Positions 1 to 6,340 of a stretch of DNA of 14,104 nucleotides are shown piece by piece. The translations under genes and the position numbers were made by a program. The DNA comes from an uncultured Porphyromonadaceae bacterium (GTDB lineage Bacteria > Bacteroidota > Bacteroidia > Bacteroidales > Muribaculaceae). Numbering within the stretch: the stretch's first letter is position 1; each line of letters starts with the position of its first letter. Location: the NCBI GenBank assembly GCA_947175455.1, contig CAMWMW010000003.1, positions 1 through 14,104 of the forward strand, given 5' to 3'. Under the pieces are notes generated by a model, which was not told where the DNA came from, searched no databases, and was given only the letters and a program-made list of their open reading frames with translations.

Positions 1-98
1 TTCGTTTTTATTTCGGGTCTGCAGGGTCCGGTATTTACCAGAGGTCCTCCTGGTGTATATTCCTCCGGGAACAGAGGTTTTAGCTCAGATATCTTCAT
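1..98 (-). CDS. Partial CDS, unrecognised protein (N-terminus only)
   Basis: Reading the minus strand from an ATG at 98-96 gives 32 open codons that run off the window edge with no stop. The visible peptide begins MKISELKPLFPEEYTPGG and continues with a Gly/Pro-rich stretch (LVNTGPCRPEIKT). There is no signal peptide or membrane segment in the visible part, so it is probably cytoplasmic. I do not recognise the family. Support for it being real is limited: the frame is open, the start has a natural-looking N-terminus, an AGAG-like purine run sits about 10 bases upstream, and the spacer to the divergent nitroreductase gene is AT-rich like a promoter region. A promoter for it would read leftward from about 150-160, where TTACTTTG is one base off the Bacteroidota -7 consensus. 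Confidence 0.4.
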   Translation of the reverse strand, partial: MKISELKPLFPEEYTPGGPLVNTGPCRPEIKT

Positions 99-146
99 AA
101 ACACACTCTCTTAAGTAAAAAGTTCAGACGAACTCTCGGACACTCC

Positions 147-162
147 TTACTTTACAAAGTAA
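147..162. promoter_or_regulatory. Perfect 7-bp inverted repeat in divergent spacer
   Basis: TTACTTT-AC-AAAGTAA is a perfect 7-bp dyad with a 2-base spacer, lying between the leftward partial gene (start 98) and the rightward nitroreductase gene (start 223). On the minus strand its right arm forms TTACTTTG, a near match to the -7 box TAnnTTTG. It could therefore be an operator overlapping a leftward promoter, but a short AT-rich dyad may also be chance. Confidence 0.25.
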
Positions 163-211
163 AATTATAAAAAAATAGGGGAATATTTAGGCATACAACC
201 GGAAAAAGTAT

Positions 212-219
212 TAAATTTG
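212..219 (+). promoter_or_regulatory. -7 promoter box abutting nitroreductase start
   Basis: TAAATTTG matches the Bacteroidota -7 consensus TAnnTTTG exactly. No good TTTG lies about 20 bases upstream; the nearest is TTTA at 186-189. The box ends only 3 bases before the ATG at 223, so a transcript made from it would start at or about the start codon. Confidence 0.4.
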
Positions 220-222
220 AGG

Positions 223-801
223 ATGGAATACAAAGAACTGAAGGAAATGATGATTCGTAACCGTTCGTACCGGCGGTTTGATGAATCAAAAAAAATAGAT
301 GCCTGCCAACTTGAAAAACTTGTGGAGCTGTGTGTCTATTGTGCGTCTGGACGTAATATGCAGCCGTTGAAATACAGGACGGTTTTGTCGGAGGACGAGT
401 GCGGTCAGGTTTTTCCGCTGCTTGGATGGGCAGGTTATCTTACAGACTGGCAAGGTCCTGCCGAAGGAGAGCGACCTGTTGCCTACATAGTTCAGTGTCT
501 TGACCGGAATCTGACTGACAACCCTATGTGTGATGACGGCATACAGCTGGAGGCACTGACACTCGGAGCTGTCAGTCTCGGATTGGGTGCCTGTATCATA
601 AAGTCATTCAATGCCAATAAAATAAGCGAGCTGCTGTCGCTGGAGTCCGGTCTTGAGCCCCGTCATGTCATTGCATTGGGAGTCCCGGCTGAAGAAGTGG
701 TGATTGAAGACATGAAAGAGGACGATATCCGATATTGGCGCGATAAAGATGGAATTCACCATGTTCCGAAAAGGAGACTTAAAGAAATTTTGGTTAAATA
801 A
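223..801 (+). CDS. Nitroreductase family protein (FMN-dependent)
   Basis: This 192-residue protein is of the small nitroreductase type: cytoplasmic, FMN-binding, usually dimeric, using NAD(P)H to reduce nitro compounds, quinones or other acceptors. The natural substrate cannot be told from sequence. Visible family marks are the N-terminal RSYRRF (14-19), which contacts the FMN phosphate; the SGRNMQPLKYR segment (42-52); the LGWAGYL region (67-73); the glycine-rich helix LGAVSLGLGACII (114-126); and the C-terminal ALGVPAEEVVIEDMK. About 190 residues is normal for this subgroup. The frame extends to a TTG at 217, but that codon is part of the TAAATTTG promoter box, so the ATG at 223 (MEYKELKEMM) is the better start. 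No terminator follows; the promoter of the aldolase gene lies within its last codons. Confidence 0.85.
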   Translation: MEYKELKEMMIRNRSYRRFDESKKIDACQLEKLVELCVYCASGRNMQPLKYRTVLSEDECGQVFPLLGWAGYLTDWQGPAEGERPVAYIVQCLDRNLTDNPMCDDGIQLEALTLGAVSLGLGACIIKSFNANKISELLSLESGLEPRHVIALGVPAEEVVIEDMKEDDIRYWRDKDGIHHVPKRRLKEILVK

Positions 802-820
802 AGAAAAATTTCTATATTTG
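789..820 (+). promoter_or_regulatory. Bacteroidota-type promoter for fba
   Basis: TTTG at 789-792, a 20-base spacer, then TATATTTG at 813-820 match the Bacteroidota primary sigma factor consensus (TTTG / TAnnTTTG). The -33 element lies inside the last codons of the nitroreductase gene. Transcription should begin near 824, giving the aldolase mRNA a leader of about 120 bases. Confidence 0.75.
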
Positions 821-906
821 CACCGGATTTGGCTTACAAGGTCACCGGTATTTGGCAGATTCGAGTTCTACAGGTCTTGGATTTCGACAAACCTCTGATA
901 GTCAGA
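821..906 (+). promoter_or_regulatory. fba 5' leader with direct repeats and small hairpins
   Basis: The leader starts with an imperfect direct repeat, CACCGGATTTGGC (821-833) and CACCGGTATTTGGC (843-856), 22 bases apart. ACCGG at 822-826 can pair with CCGGT at 845-849. Next, AGGT-c-TTG (872-879) can pair with CAA-ACCT (888-894) around an 8-base loop, and TCTGA (894-898) with TCAGA (902-906) around TAG. The final 37 bases before the ATG are A/T-rich and unstructured with no Shine-Dalgarno, as is usual in this phylum. A regulatory role is inference only. Confidence 0.3.
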
Positions 907-943
907 ATAAAGAAAAGATACATATTTAAATATTATTCAACCA

Positions 944-1945
944 ATGGTAGATTACAAAAGCTTAGGTCTTGTAAACACCAAAGAGATGTTTGCAAAGGCA
1001 GTTCACGGCGGATATGCGATCCCCGCGTTCAACTTCAACAACATGGAGCAGCTTCAGGCCATCATCAAGGCAGCTGCCGACACCAAATCTCCCGTAATCC
1101 TTCAGGTATCCAAAGGCGCTCGTAACTACGCCAACCCCATCCTGTTGCGTTATATGGCTCAGGGAGCTGTGGAATATGCTAAATCACTTGGTTGGGAGCA
1201 TCCTCAGATCGTTCTTCACCTTGACCATGGTGACAGCTTCGAACTTTGCAAGGATTGTGTAGACAACGGTTTCTCATCTGTCATGATCGACGGCAGCCAT
1301 CTTCCCTACGAAGAGAATGTGGCACTCACAAAGAAAGTTTGCGAGTATGCTCATGAACATGATGTGACAGTAGAGGGCGAGCTTGGCGTTCTTGCAGGTG
1401 TCGAGGATGAGGTAAGCTCAGACCACCACACTTATACCGATCCCGAGGAGGTTGTGGACTTCGTTACCCGCACAGGCGTTGACAGTCTCGCCATCTCAAT
1501 CGGCACATCACACGGTGCCTATAAGTTCACACCCGAACAGTGCACGCGTGACCCGAAAACCGGTCGTCTCGTTCCCCCGCCGCTGGCATTCGACGTACTT
1601 GAGGGTGTAGAGGCAAAGATTCCGGGATTCCCCATCGTTCTTCACGGTTCATCTTCTGTTCCTCAGGAGTATGTCGACATCATCAACGCAAACGGCGGCA
1701 AGCTTCCCAACGCCATCGGTATTCCCGAGGAGGAGCTTCGCAAGGCAGCCAAGATGGATGTATGCAAGATCAATATCGACTCCGACAGCCGTCTTGCCAT
1801 GACAGCAGCCGTTCGCCAGGTGTTCGCCGAGAAACCCGCTGAGTTTGACCCGCGCAAATATCTCGGTCCCGCCCGCGATGAGATGGAGAAACTTTACAAG
1901 CACAAAATCATTGCCGTTCTCGGCAGTGAAGGAAAGGCAGAATAA
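944..1945 (+). CDS. fba: Class II fructose-1,6-bisphosphate aldolase
   Basis: A 333-residue cytoplasmic glycolytic enzyme that reversibly cleaves fructose 1,6-bisphosphate to dihydroxyacetone phosphate and glyceraldehyde 3-phosphate, using a zinc ion. The class II signature is complete: HLDHG at 92-96 (catalytic Asp94, zinc ligand His95), VEGELG at 143-148 with the metal-site Glu145, GTSHGAYK at 187-194 (zinc ligand His190), VLHGSSS at 232-238 (zinc ligand His234), and KINIDSDSR at 275-283, which binds the substrate phosphate. The length fits the larger type B form. It has its own promoter (789-820) and terminator (1980-2011), so it is a single-gene unit. Its codon use is plainly the optimised kind (many ATC, AAG, CGT, CTT), consistent with high expression. 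There is no Shine-Dalgarno; the ATG at 944 follows an AT-rich stretch. Confidence 0.96.
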   Translation: MVDYKSLGLVNTKEMFAKAVHGGYAIPAFNFNNMEQLQAIIKAAADTKSPVILQVSKGARNYANPILLRYMAQGAVEYAKSLGWEHPQIVLHLDHGDSFELCKDCVDNGFSSVMIDGSHLPYEENVALTKKVCEYAHEHDVTVEGELGVLAGVEDEVSSDHHTYTDPEEVVDFVTRTGVDSLAISIGTSHGAYKFTPEQCTRDPKTGRLVPPPLAFDVLEGVEAKIPGFPIVLHGSSSVPQEYVDIINANGGKLPNAIGIPEEELRKAAKMDVCKINIDSDSRLAMTAAVRQVFAEKPAEFDPRKYLGPARDEMEKLYKHKIIAVLGSEGKAE

Positions 1946-1979
1946 TTTTTTTCTTCAATAGGTATAAATAGTTTGTGTG

Positions 1980-2011
1980 AAGTCTGCGCCGTGACGGCGC
2001 GGACTTTTTTT
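1980..2011 (+). terminator. Intrinsic terminator after fba
   Basis: AAGTCTGCGCCG (1980-1991), a TGA loop, then CGGCGCGGACTT (1995-2006) form a 12-pair stem with a single T-G wobble, leading into seven T (2005-2011). It is a very strong rho-independent terminator, separating fba from the nnr unit. Confidence 0.93.
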
Positions 2012-2021
2012 ATAGATTACA

Positions 2022-2053
2022 TTTGGAATATTGGTTTCGGGACGTTAAATTTG
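2022..2053 (+). promoter_or_regulatory. Promoter for the nnr - DUF4831 - xseA unit
   Basis: TTTG at 2022-2025, a 20-base spacer and TAAATTTG at 2046-2053 match the Bacteroidota consensus in sequence and spacing. It sits just past the fba terminator. The predicted leader to the ATG at 2092 is about 35 bases and has no clear Shine-Dalgarno. Confidence 0.75.
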
Positions 2054-2091
2054 TAATTTAAACGGATGGTATATAAAGCGCAGATAAGAAA

Positions 2092-3615
2092 ATGAAGATA
2101 TTTACATCGCAGGCAATCCATGAATTAGACAGTGCCACCTGTGAGGCGCAGCAGATCAGTTCCATAGACCTTATGGAACGCGCCTCCGAGCTTGTGGCAG
2201 ATGAACTGAATTCCCGCTTTCTTCCCGGACAGCGTTTCGTTGTCATGGCAGGTCCGGGAAACAACGGAGGAGATGCCCTTGCCGTGGCACGTATGCTTAT
2301 AGAACGTGGATATAAAAGAGTTGAGGTGTTCCTTTTTAACGTTACGGGAAAACTCAGTCATGACTGCGATGAAGAGCGGAAGAAGCTTATCACCATAGAC
2401 GGTGTGGATTTCACCGAGGTCTCACGTGAGTTCAATCCTCCTTATCTGAGTGAGAACGATGTCGTGATCGACGGGCTTTTCGGTTCCGGGCTCAACAAGC
2501 CATTGATGGGCGGCTTTGTCGCGGTTACGCGTTATATCAATGAATCCGGTGCCTATGTGGTGTCGATCGATCTCCCGTCAGGATTGTTCGGGGAATGGAA
2601 TTCCCAGGTCAACCGTCGCGATATAATCCATGCCAATCTGACGCTCGCTTTCCAGATGCCGCGTTTGTCTTTTTTCTTCGAAGAGAACTACGCTGTGCTG
2701 GGTGAATGGAAGCTTCTTGACATAGATCTTGACGAGACCAAAATAAAGGAATTGCCGGCTGAGTACATGCTCGTTGAAAGCCGCAATATACGGCCGTTGC
2801 TGCAGAAACGCCTTCCGTTCACAGGGAAACGCGATTATGGATCCGCGCTTCTGTTCGCAGGCAGCACGGGTATGATGGGGGCAGCGGTGATGTGTTCCCG
2901 GTCAACTCTGCGCAGCGGAGCGGGGCTGGTGACAGTTCATGGTCCCAAAGGGGGAATCTCCATCCTTCAGACAGCTGTGCCGGAAGCGATGTTCGAACCC
3001 GACCGCAACGAGCATTTTATCACCGATATGCGTATTCATCACGATCATCAGGCTATTGCTGTCGGACCCGGAATCGGGACTCACGACCAGACTGTAGACG
3101 CGCTTGAAGCGTTGCTGAAGAGCGGTGTGTCATCGCTTGTGCTTGATGCCGACGCGCTGAACTGCATCTCAAAGCGTCCGTCGCTGCTGAGTCTTTTGCC
3201 GCCTAAGACAATCATCACTCCGCATATCGGAGAATTCGACCGCCTTTTCGGCGAACAGCGTTCTTCGGAAGACCGGTTGAAAACGGCAATAGAGATGGCG
3301 CGTCAATACGGTATAATCATTGTTCTCAAGGGGCATTACACAGCCACAGTGCGCCCAACAGGAAGAGTGTATATAAATCCGACCGGAAACCCGGGAATGG
3401 CAACTGCAGGAGCCGGAGATGTACTCACGGGCATAATCGCCGCTTTTCTCGCGCAGGGCTATAAACCCGAACACGCCGCGACAATCGGGGTCTTCGTGCA
3501 TGGTCTTGCAGGAGACATAGCTGCGGAAAAGATAGGAGAATTCGGCATGACCGCAGGAGATATAGCAGCGTATGCGGGACGTGCGATACGAATGATAATA
3601 GATAAGAATGTGTAA
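2092..3615 (+). CDS. nnr: Bifunctional NAD(P)H-hydrate epimerase / ADP-dependent dehydratase
   Basis: A metabolite-repair enzyme that restores damaged, hydrated NADH and NADPH (NADHX/NADPHX). The N-terminal YjeF_N domain (about 1-215) interconverts the R and S hydrates; the C-terminal ribokinase-like domain (about 235-505) dehydrates the S form using ADP. Visible motifs are GPGNNGGDALAVAR at 54-67 and SIDLPSG at 158-164 in the epimerase. The dehydratase shows YGSALLFAGSTGMMGAA (249-265), VGPGIG (324-329), LDADALN (351-357), TPHIGEFDRL (376-385) and NPGMATAGAGDVLTG (433-447), with the conserved Asp443. At 507 residues it has the usual length for the fusion. It is the first gene of a rightward unit, and only 15 bases separate it from the DUF4831 gene, so the two are probably cotranscribed. 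Confidence 0.95.
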   Translation: MKIFTSQAIHELDSATCEAQQISSIDLMERASELVADELNSRFLPGQRFVVMAGPGNNGGDALAVARMLIERGYKRVEVFLFNVTGKLSHDCDEERKKLITIDGVDFTEVSREFNPPYLSENDVVIDGLFGSGLNKPLMGGFVAVTRYINESGAYVVSIDLPSGLFGEWNSQVNRRDIIHANLTLAFQMPRLSFFFEENYAVLGEWKLLDIDLDETKIKELPAEYMLVESRNIRPLLQKRLPFTGKRDYGSALLFAGSTGMMGAAVMCSRSTLRSGAGLVTVHGPKGGISILQTAVPEAMFEPDRNEHFITDMRIHHDHQAIAVGPGIGTHDQTVDALEALLKSGVSSLVLDADALNCISKRPSLLSLLPPKTIITPHIGEFDRLFGEQRSSEDRLKTAIEMARQYGIIIVLKGHYTATVRPTGRVYINPTGNPGMATAGAGDVLTGIIAAFLAQGYKPEHAATIGVFVHGLAGDIAAEKIGEFGMTAGDIAAYAGRAIRMIIDKNV

Positions 3616-3630
3616 GCAAAAATTTAAGAT

Positions 3631-4719
3631 ATGAGATTATACGGAATTCTGACAATAGCGGCTGTGATGCTTGGCGGACTCGGTTCCAGCGCCCAGCAGA
3701 CCAAAATACTCACGGCAGACAAACATAATGAATACGGACTGGTCTACACGCTTCCGGTAACAACGCTCGAAATAGAGGTTACGGCAAAGAGAACGGTAAA
3801 GAAGGCGGGACCTTATTATCAGTATGCAAAGAAATTCATAGGCACGGACAAGGTGATAAAGGAAGATTCCGAGTCATGGACAATAACAGGTGTCCGTGTG
3901 ACCCCTTATGGAGTCGCCGATTCCGAGAACCGATATCTTATGCAGCTGAAGAGCGGAGCCGTGACATACATATGTGTCGATGAAAACGGCATGTTGCTCT
4001 CAATCAATCGCGACGTTCCGGCTCCAGCGTCAACCGTTGCCGCCTATACTCCGGAAGAAAAGGGAGGAGAGAAAGTCAGAATAAACGAATACCTGCAGTA
4101 TGTGAATGAGGATTTCATAGCGTCTCAGAGTTCCGCCAAGCAGGCTCAGATGCTTGCGGAGAATCTCATGGAAATACGCGAAGCCAAGATCGCGCTGACA
4201 CGTGGCACAGCGGAGACAATGCCTCAGGACGGCAAACAGCTTGAGCTTATGCTCAATTCATTGTCTCATCAGGAAGCGGCTATGACAGCGGCGTTTGCCG
4301 GAATCTCGGAAACCGAGACAATAACCAAGACGTATACATTCACCCCCCGCGATGATGAGCGGCAGATACTCTTCAGAATGAGCGATTTCGCAGGATTTGT
4401 GGGAGCGGACGACTATTCCGGGGATCCGGTATATATTACAGTGAATGTCACCAACCGGGGAGAACTCCCTGTGGATGCCAAAGGTGAAGAGAAAAAACTT
4501 CCTAAAGACGCGGTTGTATACAATATACCCGGTGCGGCGAAGATAACTGTTTCTTCGCTCGGAAACACGCTTTACGAGCGGGAGATGGAGTTTTCCCAGT
4601 TCGGTGTGAGGTTCGGTCTGAATCCATCGCTTTTCAGCGCGAAGAAGAACCGTTCTTTTGCAACATTCAGCCCGATAACAGGGGGATTGACCGAAATAGG
4701 CGAGGATGGCGGAGAATAA
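3631..4719 (+). CDS. DUF4831 family exported protein
   Basis: A 362-residue protein with a classic signal peptide: short basic start, hydrophobic core (residues 4-18) and a likely cut after SSA (A21/Q22). There is no cysteine at the cut, so it is periplasmic or envelope-associated rather than a lipoprotein. The mature start (TKILTADKHNEYGLVYTLPVT) followed by KRTVKKAGPYYQYAKKFIG resembles DUF4831, a Bacteroidota-specific family of unknown function; this is recognition from memory, not a search. A helical, Ala/Glu-rich middle (about 150-225) separates two beta-rich parts. Its stop overlaps the xseA start by 14 bases, so it is translated from the same message as nnr and xseA, although an envelope protein has no obvious link to either. 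Confidence 0.8.
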   Translation: MRLYGILTIAAVMLGGLGSSAQQTKILTADKHNEYGLVYTLPVTTLEIEVTAKRTVKKAGPYYQYAKKFIGTDKVIKEDSESWTITGVRVTPYGVADSENRYLMQLKSGAVTYICVDENGMLLSINRDVPAPASTVAAYTPEEKGGEKVRINEYLQYVNEDFIASQSSAKQAQMLAENLMEIREAKIALTRGTAETMPQDGKQLELMLNSLSHQEAAMTAAFAGISETETITKTYTFTPRDDERQILFRMSDFAGFVGADDYSGDPVYITVNVTNRGELPVDAKGEEKKLPKDAVVYNIPGAAKITVSSLGNTLYEREMEFSQFGVRFGLNPSLFSAKKNRSFATFSPITGGLTEIGEDGGE

Positions 4720-6007
4720 TGCCCTGACACTTCAGCAGCTGCAGCAGCTGATAGGAAACACTGTCAGAATGAACCCGCAACTGCAGGGTGTGTGGGTCAC
4801 CGCAGAACTCAGTGATGTGCGCATAGCCGGAGGGCATTGCTATATGGAACTCGTGGAAAAAGATGTTCTCGGCAATACCTGCGCAAAGATGCGCGCCATG
4901 ATCTGGAACAATACGCTCAATACGCTTCGCGGAAAGTTTTATGTCGCCACAGGCAAGGACATATGCGCCGGCATGAAGGTGATGGTGCGCGGCTCCGCCA
5001 ACCATCATAACCTTTACGGGTTGAGTTTCACAATAAGTGATATTGACCCCGCATATACGGTCGGAGACATGGAACGCATAAGGCGGGAGATTCTTGAAAG
5101 ACTGCATAGAGAGGGGCTTCTTGACCGTAACCGAAGTCTTCGGTTTCCGCCTGTTCCCCAGCGCATAGCCGTGATATCCGCGGAAGGAGCTGCCGGATAC
5201 GGCGAGTTTATGAACCAGCTTTTGAATAATCCCGATGGCTTCAAATTTTACACGCATCTTTTCCCGGCGGTGATGCAGGGGGAAAAGACATCGCAGAGTG
5301 TAAGAAACGCGCTTGGACAAATAAGAAAGAGTCTTGATTTATGGGATTGCGTGGTGATTATAAGGGGTGGCGGAGCGACTACCGATCTAAACGGATTCGA
5401 TGAATACGAGGTTGCAAAGGCGGTGGCGGTTTTTCCGCTGCCCGTAGCAGTGGGGATTGGTCATGAGAGAGACCGGACCGTTCTTGACGAGATAGCGTGT
5501 ATGCGGTGCAAGACCCCGACAGCCGTGGCGGCGATGCTCATTGATTCTTTGCGTCTGGCTTATGCCGCGACAGTGGAGAGGGTAAAGAAGATTGCCCGCT
5601 ACAGCGCGGATGCCATGAAAGGTGAGAAATATCGTATCGCCAATATTGAGACTGCTCTCCCTGCAAGAGTCCAGACACGGATAATGCGTTCTGAAAAACG
5701 CCTCGGAGAAATCGGACACTCAATTGAACGTGCGTTGTCCAGACGTTATTCTTCTGAAAGCGAGAGAATGAGAATGATCCGCTACCGCTTTGAGAAAGCG
5801 TGTCTGCAGGTTACGGAGAAACCTGCCACAAAACTGAAGAATCTTGAGAATATGGTTAGGGTTCTCAGTCCTCAGAATACCGTCAGCCGGGGATATTCGC
5901 TGACCTTGCTTAATGGGAAAGCTGTAAAAAGTGTCAGTGAGTTGCGGAAAGGCGACACAGTCACGACGTGTCTCTCCGACGGAACTGTGGAATCAACAGT
6001 AAAATGA
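4706..6007 (+). CDS. xseA: Exodeoxyribonuclease VII large subunit
   Basis: This is the catalytic subunit of exonuclease VII, which degrades single-stranded DNA from both ends into oligonucleotides during repair. The 433 residues show an N-terminal OB fold (about 8-115: LQGVWVTAELSDVRIAGGHCYMEL), the catalytic domain with RIAVISAEGAAGYGEF (153-168) and VVIIRGGGATTDLNGFDEYEVAKAV (216-240), and the signature GIGHERDRTVLDEIA (250-264), which carries the His and Asp of the active site. A long charged helical region (about 285-400) is the expected coiled coil that binds the small subunits. It is slightly shorter than the 456-residue E. coli enzyme. The ATG lies inside the end of the DUF4831 gene, overlapping by 14 bases, which suggests translational coupling. 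The small subunit follows after 66 bases. Confidence 0.94.
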   Translation: MAENNALTLQQLQQLIGNTVRMNPQLQGVWVTAELSDVRIAGGHCYMELVEKDVLGNTCAKMRAMIWNNTLNTLRGKFYVATGKDICAGMKVMVRGSANHHNLYGLSFTISDIDPAYTVGDMERIRREILERLHREGLLDRNRSLRFPPVPQRIAVISAEGAAGYGEFMNQLLNNPDGFKFYTHLFPAVMQGEKTSQSVRNALGQIRKSLDLWDCVVIIRGGGATTDLNGFDEYEVAKAVAVFPLPVAVGIGHERDRTVLDEIACMRCKTPTAVAAMLIDSLRLAYAATVERVKKIARYSADAMKGEKYRIANIETALPARVQTRIMRSEKRLGEIGHSIERALSRRYSSESERMRMIRYRFEKACLQVTEKPATKLKNLENMVRVLSPQNTVSRGYSLTLLNGKAVKSVSELRKGDTVTTCLSDGTVESTVK

Positions 6008-6073
6008 CGCGTCAGTCAGGATAAGACGCGTATACTCGGTATCTTATTATAAACTAATTTTCAATACTTACTT

Positions 6074-6280
6074 ATGAGTGAACTTACATACAAGGGGGCT
6101 GTCGCCGAACTTGAAGAAATAGTGCGCAAAATGGAATCTGATGCCTGCGACATTGACCAGTTGTCGGATTATACGACACGTGCGCTTGAATTGCTGAAGT
6201 TCTGTAAGGAACACCTTTTCAAGACAAATGAAGAGGTCGAGAAATGCCTTGCCGAACTGCGCGAGGCTCTCCCTGAATAA
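6074..6280 (+). CDS. xseB: Exodeoxyribonuclease VII small subunit
   Basis: A 68-residue, wholly helical acidic protein beginning MSELTYKGAVAELEEIVRKME. The pattern YKGAVAELEEIVRKME...DIDQLSDYTTRALELLKFCKEHL matches the XseB helical hairpin, in which several copies wrap the coiled coil of XseA and are needed for nuclease activity. Length is usual for the family (about 60-80). It lies 66 bases after xseA with no terminator between them, so it is probably in the same message. TAATTTTC at about 6054-6061 is one base off the -7 consensus and could add a weak internal promoter. Confidence 0.92.
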   Translation: MSELTYKGAVAELEEIVRKMESDACDIDQLSDYTTRALELLKFCKEHLFKTNEEVEKCLAELREALPE

Positions 6281-6303
6281 TACGTGAGTCTTGGGAAGAC
6301 GCT

Positions 6304-6339
6304 CTGAAAAACAGTTTTCAGGAAACACTCAGGGAGTGT
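6304..6339. terminator. Tandem hairpins between convergent genes
   Basis: CTGAAAA-acag-TTTTCAG (6304-6321) and ACACTC-agg-GAGTGT (6325-6339) are two adjacent perfect hairpins in the 60-base space between xseB (+) and murF-alr (-). Neither is followed by a clean T run, so they would be weak intrinsic terminators. Location between converging genes is the main reason for this call. Confidence 0.35.
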
Positions 6340-6340
6340 C

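Noticed and set aside
829..1125. A 98-codon plus-strand frame overlapping the fba start
   Set aside because: It begins at a TTG inside the fba leader and runs out of frame into fba; the later part is Arg/Gln/Ser-rich noise.
4667..5320. A 217-codon minus-strand frame opposite xseA
   Set aside because: Its composition (rich in His, Arg, Ser, Cys) is typical of a shadow, and it is fully covered by the well-supported xseA gene.
6006..6031. Two copies of GACGCGT between xseA and xseB, able to pair through the palindrome ACGCGT
   Set aside because: Only six pairs around a 13-base loop with no T run; not convincing as a terminator or processing site.
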